Shown: positions 1 through 7,937 of the stretch, piece by piece | Numbering within the stretch: the first letter of the stretch is position 1 | How the letters are laid out: every line of letters starts with the position of its first letter | DNA from: Mycolicibacterium fluoranthenivorans | GTDB taxonomy: Bacteria; Actinomycetota; Actinomycetes; Mycobacteriales; Mycobacteriaceae | DNA: 64,000 nt | Direction of reading: 5' to 3' | Assembly (NCBI RefSeq): GCF_011758805.1 | Contig: NZ_JAANOW010000002.1 | Coordinates: 992,001 to 1,056,000 of the forward strand | Notes under the pieces: generated by a model | What the model was told of the DNA's origin: nothing | The model's input: the letters and a program-made list of their open reading frames with translations, nothing else | Database searches by the model: none | Program-made: the position numbers and the translations under genes

Positions 1-12
1 GGTGGTGTCACG

Positions 13-29
13 GGAGCCGCGCCGGCTCC
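13..29. terminator. short GC hairpin, possible end of an upstream gene
   Basis: A 7-bp perfect inverted repeat (GGAGCCG, loop CGC, CGGCTCC) sits at the left edge of the window ahead of the first promoter. No T-run follows it, so it could be a U-less terminator of a gene outside the window or simply a GC-rich coincidence. Confidence 0.25.
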
Positions 30-56
30 AGTAGGGGGCGGCGCGCTGCGACTGCC

Positions 57-92
57 TTGACGCGAGACTTTTTTCTAACCTAGATTCAATCG
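57..92 (+). promoter_or_regulatory. promoter with TCTA-N3-TAGA operator-like dyad
   Basis: A -35-like TTGACG (57-62) lies 18 bp from a -10-like TAGATT (81-86). The -10 is embedded in the dyad TTTTCTA-ACC-TAGATTCAA (71-89), whose core TCTA-N3-TAGA recurs at several other promoters up to 38 kb. A repressor bound here would cover the -10. This promoter should drive the dehydrogenase and ligase genes that follow. The elements are read directly; regulator and function are inferred. Confidence 0.6.
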
Positions 93-119
93 CAAAGCAC
101 AGTTAACGGAGGAGTTCAA

Positions 120-980
120 GTGTCGGGTGTTCAAGACAAGGTTGTCGTTGTCACGGGTGCGGGAAACGGCTTGGGGCGCTCGTACGCCCGGTTCCTGGCG
201 GCCAACGGCGCACTCGTCGTCGTCAATGACCTCGGTGGCGCTCGGGACGGCTCCGGCGCGGGAACCCAGGCCGCCGACACCGTGGTCGAGGAGATCCGCA
301 GCGCCGGCGGAAAGGCAGTGGCGAGCTACGATTCCGTGGCCGATGAAAGTGGTGCGGCGGCGATCATCGACACCGCGCTCAACGAGTTCGGCGCGGTGCA
401 CGGCGTGGTGAGCAACGCCGGCATCCTGCGCGATGGCGCCTTCCACAAGATGACGGCAGACAGCTGGGACGCCGTGCAGAAGGTGCACCTCTACGGTGGT
501 TTCAACGTGATCCGTGCCGCGTGGCCGCACTTCCGCGAGCAGAAGTTCGGCCGGATCGTCGTCGCGACCTCCACCAGCGGCCTGTACGGCAACTTCGGCC
601 AGGCGAACTACGCGGCCGCCAAGGCCGGTCTGGTCGGTCTGATCAACACGTTGGCGATCGAAGGCGCGAAGTACTCCATCACCGCGAACGCCATTGCGCC
701 CATGGCGGCGACCCGGATGACTGCCGACATCGCCCCGCAGGAGTTGTTGGACAAGCTGAATCCCGAACTCGTCGCTCCGGCGGTCGGCTATCTGGTCTCT
801 GCCGAGAACGAGGACACCGCATCGGTGTTCGTCGTCGGCGGAGGCCTGGTGCAGCGCGTGGCGCAGTTCCAGAACGACGGCGTCACCTTCACCGCCCAGC
901 CCAGCCTGGCGGAGATCACGGCGAAGTGGTCGCAGATCAGCGACATGTCCGACGCCAAGCTCGGCAGCAACCCCGTCTGA
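120..980 (+). CDS. SDR-family dehydrogenase resembling the dehydrogenase domain of MFE-2
   Basis: This 286-residue short-chain dehydrogenase starts at a GTG preceded by GGAGGAG. The NAD-binding loop TGAGNGLG is at residues 12-19, NAG follows, and the catalytic YxxxK is Tyr164/Lys168. The N-terminal half, with VVVNDLGG after the glycine loop and SGLYGNFGQANY before the catalytic Lys, reads like the (3R)-hydroxyacyl-CoA dehydrogenase part of peroxisomal multifunctional enzyme 2. The likely job is oxidation of a 3-hydroxyacyl-CoA during beta-oxidation. It is the first gene of a three-gene operon with two acyl-CoA ligases. The MaoC hydratase at 7485 could be its partner. Another alcohol substrate is possible. 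Confidence 0.88.
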   Translation: MSGVQDKVVVVTGAGNGLGRSYARFLAANGALVVVNDLGGARDGSGAGTQAADTVVEEIRSAGGKAVASYDSVADESGAAAIIDTALNEFGAVHGVVSNAGILRDGAFHKMTADSWDAVQKVHLYGGFNVIRAAWPHFREQKFGRIVVATSTSGLYGNFGQANYAAAKAGLVGLINTLAIEGAKYSITANAIAPMAATRMTADIAPQELLDKLNPELVAPAVGYLVSAENEDTASVFVVGGGLVQRVAQFQNDGVTFTAQPSLAEITAKWSQISDMSDAKLGSNPV

Positions 981-988
981 GCGACACC

Positions 989-2590
989 ATGAGATCTGCG
1001 CCGGCGTACCGGGAGGGCGATCGCTCGGTGCCGCTCATCGACGATTCGGTGGGTGGGTTGCTCGCGGCGCGAGCCGCAGATCACCCGGACACCGAAGCCG
1101 TGATCGGCGTCCGGCACGGTACGGGTGATATCGAACGGCTCACGTACGCAGCCCTTTTCGGCGAAGCGTGTCGGGTGGCAGCGGCGCTGTCGACGTTGGT
1201 GGAGCCCGGCCAGTACGTCGCCTTGTGGGCCCCCAACCTCGTCGAGTGGACCGTGATCCAGTACGGCGCCGCACTGGCCGGGGCCGTACTGGTCGCACTC
1301 AACCCGGTGCTGCGCGACGACGAACTCGACTACGCGTTGCGGCACAGCCGTGCCCATGTGTTGCTGCACGCCGATGTCAGCCGCGGGTACGCGATGGGTG
1401 AAGTCGCAGAGCGCGTGTGCGCGGATATCCCTGGTCTGCGGCGAATCTCGCTGTCAGAACGTGAGGTGTGGCTGGCCCCGGCGGCAGCAGCCTCGGCACC
1501 CGAGATCAGTGCTGACTCGCCGGTCATGCTGCAGTACACCTCGGGTACCACCGGTCGCCCCAAGGGTGTGCTGTTGACCCACCGGGCCCTGGTCAACGTG
1601 GCCAAACTGACGATGGAAGCCACGGGGGCACCCCCCAAGGCGCGGTGTTTCAATCCGTTGCCGTTGTTCCACACCGCGGGGTGTGTCATCGCCACCCTGG
1701 GGCCGCTCTGGTTGGCGGGCACCTCGGTATTGTGCGAGCGTTTCGCCGCGGACGAGGCGCTGGAAGCGATACGCCGGGAGAACGTCTCGGTGCTGTTCTA
1801 CGTCCCGACGGTGCTGCACGCCCTGTTGCGGCGCCAGCGTGAGATCGATATGCCCGCAACGCAGTTGAGTGTCATCATGGGTGGGGCCTCGAATGTCGCC
1901 GCCGATCTGATCGACGGTGCGGCCTCGGTCTTCGGGGCGCACGTGTACAACCTGTTCGGCCAGACCGAGCTGGCGCCGGTGCTGTCGCTCACCCGTCCGG
2001 GGGACAGTCCGCAGGATCAGCTGAACACGGTGGGGCGGCAACTACCCCACCTGGATTGCAAGATCATCGATCCCGACACCGGGGCCACCGTCGGAGTCGG
2101 CGAGGTAGGGGAGATCTGTGCGCGCGGGTATCAGCAGTTCGTCGAGTACCTGCACGATCCGGAGGCGACCGCACGTGCTCTCGACCCGGACGGATTCGTG
2201 CGCACCGGTGACCTCGGTGCCATGGACCATCGTGGCTACCTCACCGTGACCGGCAGGCTGAAGGAGCTGATCATCCGCGGCGGTGAGAACATCTCACCCG
2301 CCGAGGTGGAGTCCATCATCGCCGACCACGACGAGATCATCGACGTGGTCGCCGTGGGACTTCCCGATGAGCGGATGGGTGAGATCGTCGCGGTGGCATG
2401 CCGGGTGGCCCAGGGGAACCGCGAAGGCCTGCGGGATCGCCTGATCGACCATGTCCGCACGCGCATGCCTTCCTACAAGGTGCCGGCTCGATGGTTCCTG
2501 GTCGACGAGTTCCCGCGGACGCCGACGGGTAAGGTGCAGCGGTTCGCCTTGCGCGACGCCATTCTCGAGCACGAACTGCACGAACTGTGA
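989..2590 (+). CDS. AMP-forming acyl-CoA ligase (FadD type)
   Basis: This is an ANL-superfamily adenylate-forming enzyme of 533 residues. The P-loop-like YTSGTTGRPKG begins at Tyr183, the FGQTE-type A5 motif is in the middle, the hinge segment GRLKELIIRGGENISP precedes the C-terminal domain, and the catalytic lysine is in PTGK at about residue 515. It activates a carboxylic acid to its CoA thioester at the cost of ATP. The ATG at 989 lies 8 bp after the preceding stop; a GTG at 1028 is a possible shorter start. The open frame extends upstream to 521, but that part is antiparallel shadow of the dehydrogenase. Substrate unknown; the setting suggests a hydrophobic acid. Confidence 0.88.
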   Translation: MRSAPAYREGDRSVPLIDDSVGGLLAARAADHPDTEAVIGVRHGTGDIERLTYAALFGEACRVAAALSTLVEPGQYVALWAPNLVEWTVIQYGAALAGAVLVALNPVLRDDELDYALRHSRAHVLLHADVSRGYAMGEVAERVCADIPGLRRISLSEREVWLAPAAAASAPEISADSPVMLQYTSGTTGRPKGVLLTHRALVNVAKLTMEATGAPPKARCFNPLPLFHTAGCVIATLGPLWLAGTSVLCERFAADEALEAIRRENVSVLFYVPTVLHALLRRQREIDMPATQLSVIMGGASNVAADLIDGAASVFGAHVYNLFGQTELAPVLSLTRPGDSPQDQLNTVGRQLPHLDCKIIDPDTGATVGVGEVGEICARGYQQFVEYLHDPEATARALDPDGFVRTGDLGAMDHRGYLTVTGRLKELIIRGGENISPAEVESIIADHDEIIDVVAVGLPDERMGEIVAVACRVAQGNREGLRDRLIDHVRTRMPSYKVPARWFLVDEFPRTPTGKVQRFALRDAILEHELHEL

Positions 2591-4296
2591 CCGTGCGGCG
2601 GTCGATCGAGGAACGTCGCCAGGTGCTACGTCACCGATTTCCCTCATGGCGGCCGGTCAGTCTGGCCGGCTGGCTCGACGCGTGCGCCGAGAGGTATCCG
2701 TCGCGGCCCTTTGTGCTTGCCGACTCGGCGACGATGACCTATCGCGAGGTGGCCGAGGAATCCCGCAGACTCGCCGCCGGCCTGTTCGCCCTCGGGGTGC
2801 GGGCCGGCGACCGGGTGGGCATGCTGATGGCCAACTACCCCGAGTTCGTGAGTGTGAAGTTCGCGATCGCGTGCGTCGGGGCGATCGCCGTCCCGTTCAA
2901 CTACCTCTACCGCGAGAACGAATTGGCCTTCGTACTGGCGGATTCCGGCTGCCGCGTGCTGGTCACCATGACGGAGTTCGGGTCATTGGACTATCAGCAC
3001 ATGCTCGACACCATCGTGCCGGGCTGGCACTCGCCGGGCTTCGCCGACCGGGACGCCGGCGCGGACGGTCTGGCGGAGTTGCGCCGGGTCGTCGTTCTCG
3101 ACACCGGGGGTGAACCTCGGCGCGGTGCGCTGTCGGTGCGGTCGCTGGCGGACCTCGGAGGTGACGGCCCCGCCGCATCGTCGATTCAGGCCGTGGACCC
3201 GCTGTCTGCCGGCGACATGCTCTACACCTCGGGTACCACGGGCGCCCCGAAGGGCGTCGTGGTGACCCACGATGCGGTGCTGCGCACCGCGTACGCATCC
3301 GCCCTCACCCGCGCGTATGAAGACGGACGTCGAATCCTGTATTCGCTGCCCTGCTACCACATGTTCGGCTATGTCGAGGGTTTGTTGTCGGTGATGTTCG
3401 TCGGGGGAGCGGTGATCCTGCAGCCGACGTTCAGCGCGGAGGGCTACTTCCGGGGTATCGCCGAGCACCGCGCCACCGATCTGCTCTGTGTGCCGACCAT
3501 GGCGGTTGCGATGGTGGAAAGCCCGGTGCGCGGGGACTACGACCTGAGCTCACTCCAGGCCGTCCTGTGCGGGTCCGCGCCCGCTCCACGATGGCTCTGG
3601 CCGCAGGTCACGCGGGATTTCGGTGTCACCGAGATCGTCACCGGCTACGGCATGACCGAATGCGGCGGGGCCATGACACTCACCCTGCCCGAGGATCCGC
3701 TCGACGTGCTCTGCGGGACCGTGGGCAAGCCGAAGCTGGCTGGTGCGGCCGGTGTGCCCGGGTCCGACGCGCTCGTGAGCTATCGCGCGGTCGATCCCGA
3801 TACCGGCGAGACGATGCCGGCCGGGGTCGAAGGTGAGCTGCTCTCCGCCGGACCGACGGCCATGCTCGGGTACTGGAATCGCCCGCAGGACACCGCACGC
3901 ACCCTTCGCGACGGGTGGCTGCACTCGGGGGACCTGGGATGTGTCGACGCCGACGGCTATCTTCGGGTCACCGGCCGGAGCAAAGAGCTCTACAAAAGCG
4001 GCGGCGAACTGGTCATGCCCAAGGAGATCGAAGACCTGCTGGCCGGGCATCCCGGCATCAGTCAGGTCTTCGCCGTGGGGCTCTCCGATGAGCGGTGGGG
4101 TGAGATCGGCTGTGCCGTGGTGGTTCCCGCTCCCGGCTGGCAGCTCACCGAGCAGGATGTGCTCGCTCTGTGCCGGCAGAAGCTGGCGCGGTTCAAAGTC
4201 CCGAAACGCGTCGTGTTCTATCGCGCGCAGGACCTGCCGACCACGCCCACGGGGAAGGTGCAGAAGTACCGCCTGGTGCAACAGTTGACCAGTTAG
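2587..4296 (+). CDS. AMP-forming acyl-CoA ligase (FadD type), second copy
   Basis: A 569-residue ANL enzyme that starts at a GTG overlapping the stop of the previous ligase (GTGA), which indicates translational coupling. YTSGTTGAPKG begins at Tyr213, YGMTE forms the A5 motif, GRSKELYKSGGE the hinge region and TPTGK carries the catalytic Lys557. The sequence differs clearly from the preceding ligase, so the two probably act on different acids or on successive intermediates of one pathway. Its stop overlaps the stop of the convergent metallo-hydrolase gene by 4 bp, leaving no room for a conventional terminator. Confidence 0.88.
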   Translation: MTVRRSIEERRQVLRHRFPSWRPVSLAGWLDACAERYPSRPFVLADSATMTYREVAEESRRLAAGLFALGVRAGDRVGMLMANYPEFVSVKFAIACVGAIAVPFNYLYRENELAFVLADSGCRVLVTMTEFGSLDYQHMLDTIVPGWHSPGFADRDAGADGLAELRRVVVLDTGGEPRRGALSVRSLADLGGDGPAASSIQAVDPLSAGDMLYTSGTTGAPKGVVVTHDAVLRTAYASALTRAYEDGRRILYSLPCYHMFGYVEGLLSVMFVGGAVILQPTFSAEGYFRGIAEHRATDLLCVPTMAVAMVESPVRGDYDLSSLQAVLCGSAPAPRWLWPQVTRDFGVTEIVTGYGMTECGGAMTLTLPEDPLDVLCGTVGKPKLAGAAGVPGSDALVSYRAVDPDTGETMPAGVEGELLSAGPTAMLGYWNRPQDTARTLRDGWLHSGDLGCVDADGYLRVTGRSKELYKSGGELVMPKEIEDLLAGHPGISQVFAVGLSDERWGEIGCAVVVPAPGWQLTEQDVLALCRQKLARFKVPKRVVFYRAQDLPTTPTGKVQKYRLVQQLTS

Positions 4297-5315
4297 CGCA
4301 CGGCGAAGTGCCGGACGCCGTCCACCACCGAACAGGTCACCACATTGCGCACCTCGAGCAAGTCCAGGTGAGATTGCACCTCGAGCACGGCGGTCATGCG
4401 GTGCACGATCTCCAACTCGTCGAGCGTCCGTTCGCGGCGGGTCCACCGCATCTCCGAGGCCACCTGCAGCGCCGTCGAACTTCCGGCAGCGACCAGATCG
4501 CCGATCTGGCGCAGTCGGGTCTCGTGGTGCTCGAGCAACTCCTGGGCGCGGGCATGCGTGGTCCGTGCGGTCGTGCCATGCGCGGGCAACATCCGGGCAT
4601 CGGGCAGTCGCAGCACCAGGTTCAGCGAGTCGATATAGGAGCGTAGCGGGAGTTTCCCGGGCGCTCGTTCGAACGCGATCGACGGCGTGATGCGGGGCAG
4701 GAGATGGTCTCCGGTGAAGATCACACCCTGGTGGGTGTCCTCGAAGACGATGTGCCCCCGAGTATGACCGGGTGTGGCACGTACGACGATCTGCGTGGTG
4801 CCGCAGTCGATCACGTCACCATCGTCGAGCCAGCGATCCGGCGGGGCGAACGCCACATCCCGTTCGTAGGGTTCCCAGTCCAGAGAATCGATTTCGGCGG
4901 CGAGATCGGGTGCGCCGGCTTCTCTGAGTATGCCCACCTGATGGGGGTGGACGACGTCGGGCTGCGCCAAGAAGGCCGCGATGCTGTGTTGCTCCTCGCG
5001 GCCCAGCAGCAGTTCGATGCCGTATTGATCGCGCCACTTCACGCCGAGGGAGTAGTGGTCCCAATGCTGATGGGTGGCCACGATTCGCCGTACGTCGCGC
5101 GCGCAATATCCGAGGCTGTCCAGTGCGCCGAGGAGGATCGTCTCGGATTGCGGATAGGCCCACCCCGGATCGATCAGGGTCACCCCGTCGGGCGATTGCA
5201 CGGCATAGGAATTCACCACCTGGAGGTCGGGTAGGGGCAGTGGCAACGCGACACACGTGACGGTATCGGTGACCTTCTCCGTGCTCGTGCTCATCTCGGC
5301 GGATGACTGTGACAT
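4293..5315 (-). CDS. metallo-beta-lactamase-fold hydrolase
   Basis: A 340-residue MBL-fold protein with the zinc-binding THQHWDH motif at 81-87, a downstream GHTRGHIV and TGDHLLP, and AHG near the C-terminus. These are the metal ligands of glyoxalase-II-like thioester or ester hydrolases. The ATG at 5315 has GGGAG 8 bp upstream; the frame extends 15 codons further but without a ribosome site. Members of this family in catabolic clusters often hydrolyse CoA thioesters or lactones, and that is the inference here. It is transcribed divergently from the kinase-like gene at 5466, and the intergenic region contains a copy of the shared AT-rich element. Confidence 0.82.
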   Translation of the reverse strand: MSQSSAEMSTSTEKVTDTVTCVALPLPLPDLQVVNSYAVQSPDGVTLIDPGWAYPQSETILLGALDSLGYCARDVRRIVATHQHWDHYSLGVKWRDQYGIELLLGREEQHSIAAFLAQPDVVHPHQVGILREAGAPDLAAEIDSLDWEPYERDVAFAPPDRWLDDGDVIDCGTTQIVVRATPGHTRGHIVFEDTHQGVIFTGDHLLPRITPSIAFERAPGKLPLRSYIDSLNLVLRLPDARMLPAHGTTARTTHARAQELLEHHETRLRQIGDLVAAGSSTALQVASEMRWTRRERTLDELEIVHRMTAVLEVQSHLDLLEVRNVVTCSVVDGVRHFAVR

Positions 5316-5342
5316 GTGCGTTGCTCCCGTTCTGCTGTGCTG

Positions 5343-5375
5343 TACAAAATTTAACAGCAACTAGAAAAGTATGTT
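5343..5375. promoter_or_regulatory. divergent promoter with variant of the shared operator element
   Basis: On the minus strand this reads TTTTCTA-GTT-GCTGTTAAATT (complement of 5348-5368). The left half-site is intact and the right half-site degenerate. A -10-like TATGTT (5370-5375) points towards the kinase gene, and a TAAATT on the other strand points towards the metallo-hydrolase gene. One protein bound here could control both directions. Confidence 0.45.
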
Positions 5376-5465
5376 AGCGTGGCGATATAGGCGTGATGAA
5401 CCCCGCTATGGGCGGTCGAGGCCGCATTCGAAAAAATATTGTCAGCGCGCAGGAGGGCGGCAGCG

Positions 5466-6506
5466 ATGGTCATCAGATCGCCGCATCGGCCGCGTGTGTC
5501 GGCATACGATCGGCCGGTCTCGGGGCGGCCACGGGTGTTGGCGAGTTGGCTGGCCGACAAGGGTGAGGGGCCACACGGGCCCGTCACGGTGACCCGGTTG
5601 GGTCTCGGCTGCACGAACGCGACGTGGCTGGTCACCGATCAAGCCAGGCGGCAGTGGGTGTTGCGGGAGCGGATCAATCCCGACCCGCGCTCCTTCGACC
5701 GCGAAGCGACGTTGCTGACGCGGTTGCGGGCCGCCGGCCGGCCGGTTCCGCAGGTCGTCGGCTACGGCCAACAACGCGGCAGGCACTTCATGGTGCTGCG
5801 GTTCGTGCCCGGTGTGGTCCTCGACGACGAGATCCAGGCGTCGCGTCTGAACGCGGCTCAGCGTCGGCGGCTGGGCGAGAGCATCATCGACACACTGGCC
5901 GGCTTGCACACCGTGGATCCGCGGGTCATCGGACTGCCGGTGTTCGGCTCGTCGCACCTGGACCGGCAGATCGCCGCGGTTTCGGATGTCTGGATGTCCT
6001 TTGGCACCAGCAGCGTGCACGATTCGGCCTGGTGCGCCCTGCGCACCAGGCTGCTCGCCCGCAGACCGATGCGGGAGTCCCGGGTCGGGGTGGTGCACGG
6101 CGACTACCGGCTCGCCAACATCGTGACCCGGGAGGACGCGCAGGTCCGCACGGTTGTGGACTGGGAGCGTTGCACGGCCGGGAATCCGCTGATGGATCTG
6201 GCGTGGCTGCTCAACAGCTGGCGTGCACCGGGTGAGCCGATCGGCTGCCCGCTCAGTCCCACGCGGATCGGCGGCTTCTCGTCACGAGAGGAACTGGCCG
6301 GATTCTATGCCGACCGGACCGACATCGATCTGCATGAGGTGACCTTCTATCGGGCACTGGCCTACTGGACCTCGGCGACGCTTCTGCAGGCGGCCGAAAC
6401 CCGGCGCCGCGCCGATGCGTCACGTCAGCTGTTGGGAAGCGTCGACGAGGAGATCACCTTCAGCCTCATCGAGGCTGCTTCGTTGTTGAGGAGGCCAACA
6501 TGGTAG
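5466..6506 (+). CDS. phosphotransferase-like protein (APH/choline-kinase fold, ACAD10/11 kinase-like)
   Basis: A 346-residue protein of the aminoglycoside phosphotransferase fold. The ATG at 5466 has AGGAGG 9 bp upstream. The Brenner motif HGDYRLANI begins at His211, and VDWERCTAGNPLMDLAW supplies the metal-binding Asp. The family includes the kinase domain of ACAD10/ACAD11 and mycobacterial proteins labelled FadE36; it is not expected to be a resistance enzyme in this setting. It heads a seven-gene operon of acyl-CoA metabolism (5466-12466) and overlaps the next gene by 7 bp. I infer phosphorylation of a hydroxylated acyl-CoA or similar intermediate. Two more members of the family occur at 26640 and 34761. 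Confidence 0.8.
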   Translation: MVIRSPHRPRVSAYDRPVSGRPRVLASWLADKGEGPHGPVTVTRLGLGCTNATWLVTDQARRQWVLRERINPDPRSFDREATLLTRLRAAGRPVPQVVGYGQQRGRHFMVLRFVPGVVLDDEIQASRLNAAQRRRLGESIIDTLAGLHTVDPRVIGLPVFGSSHLDRQIAAVSDVWMSFGTSSVHDSAWCALRTRLLARRPMRESRVGVVHGDYRLANIVTREDAQVRTVVDWERCTAGNPLMDLAWLLNSWRAPGEPIGCPLSPTRIGGFSSREELAGFYADRTDIDLHEVTFYRALAYWTSATLLQAAETRRRADASRQLLGSVDEEITFSLIEAASLLRRPTW

Positions 6507-7465
6507 TGGCGCAGGACGATTACACCCATGTGGTCGGGCCGGAGCACAATTTCAACGAGTCGATGTACTTCGAGTTCCACGATCCGGCGACCGGTCTCGG
6601 TGGGTTTCTGCGACTCGCGAACCGGCCGAACGAAGGCATCGGGGAGCGCACGGTCTGCCTCTACCTTCCGGGTGGGGCGGTCGGTTTCGGATTCGATCGC
6701 CCGGCCGTGACCACCAATGCCGCGATGGACGCCGGTGGCCTGGTGGTCGAGGTGGTGCAGCCCATGGTGGAGATCGGAATTCGGTTCGCCGGTGAGGTCT
6801 CCGTGCTGGCCGACCCTCGGGTGATGCGTGATCCGAAGTCGGCGTTGACCTCGAGTCCGTTGGTGTCAGCGCAGGTTCACCTGCGCTACCGCGCCATCGC
6901 CGCACCGCATGAGCAGACCTTCGAGTCCGCAGGTCAGTCCTTCGCCCCCAACCACTACGAACAACTCTGTGCGGTGACCGGTCGTCTGGAGATCGGGGCA
7001 CACGCCTACGAGGTGCTGGGGCATGGCCTGCGCGACCACTCCTGGGGGCCGCGGTCGTGGCAAGCCCCCTGGTTCTACCGGTGGCTGCACGGGTGCACCG
7101 CCGAATTCGGCTTCATGGCCGCGTATTTTGGCGACCCAGATGGCAGTAGCCGGTGCGGGGGATTCGTCTTCGACGGTGCGGACGTGCATCGCTGCGACGA
7201 CGTCACCATTACCACCGTGCGCGACCAGGACGGTTTTCAGCAGCGCATCGACGTCACCCTCGTTGCCGGGGAGCGGCGTTGGCGACTGCGCGGTGAGGCG
7301 CTGTCCTCGGTCCCACTCAGACATCGCAGTGCCGATGGATCGGCGAGTACCCGCATCGTCGAATCCGCCATCCGTTGGCATCGCGAAGGCGAGGGCGAAC
7401 TGTACGGAATGGCCGAGTACCTCGACCAGATACACGACGGACAACCCGTCGGAGAGCACGTCTAA
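6500..7465 (+). CDS. conserved hypothetical protein, beta-rich, lipocalin/CrtC-like
   Basis: This protein has 321 residues and no signal peptide or membrane segment. Its start overlaps the kinase gene and has AGGAGG 6 bp upstream. The sequence is rich in short beta-strand stretches and tryptophans, with GHGLRDHSWGPRSWQAPWFYRW in two adjoining blocks around residues 175-195. That pattern recalls lipocalin-like or carotenoid 1,2-hydratase (CrtC)-like domains of unknown function found beside hydrophobic-substrate degradation genes. A role in binding or hydrating a large hydrophobic CoA ester is plausible but unproven. I cannot assign a reaction. Confidence 0.7.
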   Translation: MVVAQDDYTHVVGPEHNFNESMYFEFHDPATGLGGFLRLANRPNEGIGERTVCLYLPGGAVGFGFDRPAVTTNAAMDAGGLVVEVVQPMVEIGIRFAGEVSVLADPRVMRDPKSALTSSPLVSAQVHLRYRAIAAPHEQTFESAGQSFAPNHYEQLCAVTGRLEIGAHAYEVLGHGLRDHSWGPRSWQAPWFYRWLHGCTAEFGFMAAYFGDPDGSSRCGGFVFDGADVHRCDDVTITTVRDQDGFQQRIDVTLVAGERRWRLRGEALSSVPLRHRSADGSASTRIVESAIRWHREGEGELYGMAEYLDQIHDGQPVGEHV

Positions 7466-7484
7466 AGAAAGGATCCCGCACGGC

Positions 7485-7937
7485 ATGAGGGTTTTTCAGG
7501 ATCTCGCGGAGTTCGAGACAGCGCACGGGGCCGAACTCGGCCCGACCGACTGGGTCGAGGTGGACCAGCAGCGCGTCAATGTGTTCGCGGATGCCACCGA
7601 CGATCACCAGTGGATCCACGTCGACCCCGAGCGGGCCGCATCCGGGCCGTTCGGCGGTTCCATCGCGCACGGGCTTCTGACGTTGTCGCTGCTGCCGCGA
7701 TTCATGCACGATCTGTACCGGGTGGACAACGTCACCATGGCCATCAACTACGGCTTCAACAAGGTCCGCTTCATCACCCCGGTGCCCGTGGGCGCCAAGC
7801 TTCGGGCCTCGTCGCGCATCACCCAGATCGACAAGCTCGACGCGGCGGTGCAGGCCACTTTGGTGACCACCGTCGAGGTGGAAGGCGCTGCCAAGCCGGC
7901 CGCCGTGATCGAATCGATTGTCCGCTATGTCGGTTGA
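7485..7937 (+). CDS. MaoC-type (R)-specific enoyl-CoA hydratase
   Basis: A 150-residue hot-dog protein. The catalytic signature ATDDHQWIHVDPERA, with its Asp/His pair around residues 36-42, is followed by GPFGGSIAHG, as in MaoC/hydratase-2 enzymes. It hydrates 2-enoyl-CoA to (3R)-hydroxyacyl-CoA. AAAGGA upstream fits the ATG at 7485. Its 3' end overlaps the following fused crotonase by 11 bp. The product would have the stereochemistry used by MFE-2-type dehydrogenases, one of which is encoded at 120, so the two may together replace a bifunctional enzyme. The length is typical of single-domain MaoC proteins. Confidence 0.85.
   Translation: MRVFQDLAEFETAHGAELGPTDWVEVDQQRVNVFADATDDHQWIHVDPERAASGPFGGSIAHGLLTLSLLPRFMHDLYRVDNVTMAINYGFNKVRFITPVPVGAKLRASSRITQIDKLDAAVQATLVTTVEVEGAAKPAAVIESIVRYVG

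Noticed and set aside
521..988. Upstream extension of the first acyl-CoA ligase frame
   Set aside because: It lies over the dehydrogenase gene in another frame and is Arg-rich low-complexity sequence, as expected of a GC-rich shadow. The ATG at 989 fits the family N-terminus.
5466..6506. Aminoglycoside resistance gene
   Set aside because: The APH-fold proteins at 5466, 26640 and 34761 are embedded in acyl-CoA operons and share the DWExCT pattern of the ACAD10/11 kinase group; nothing suggests drug modification.
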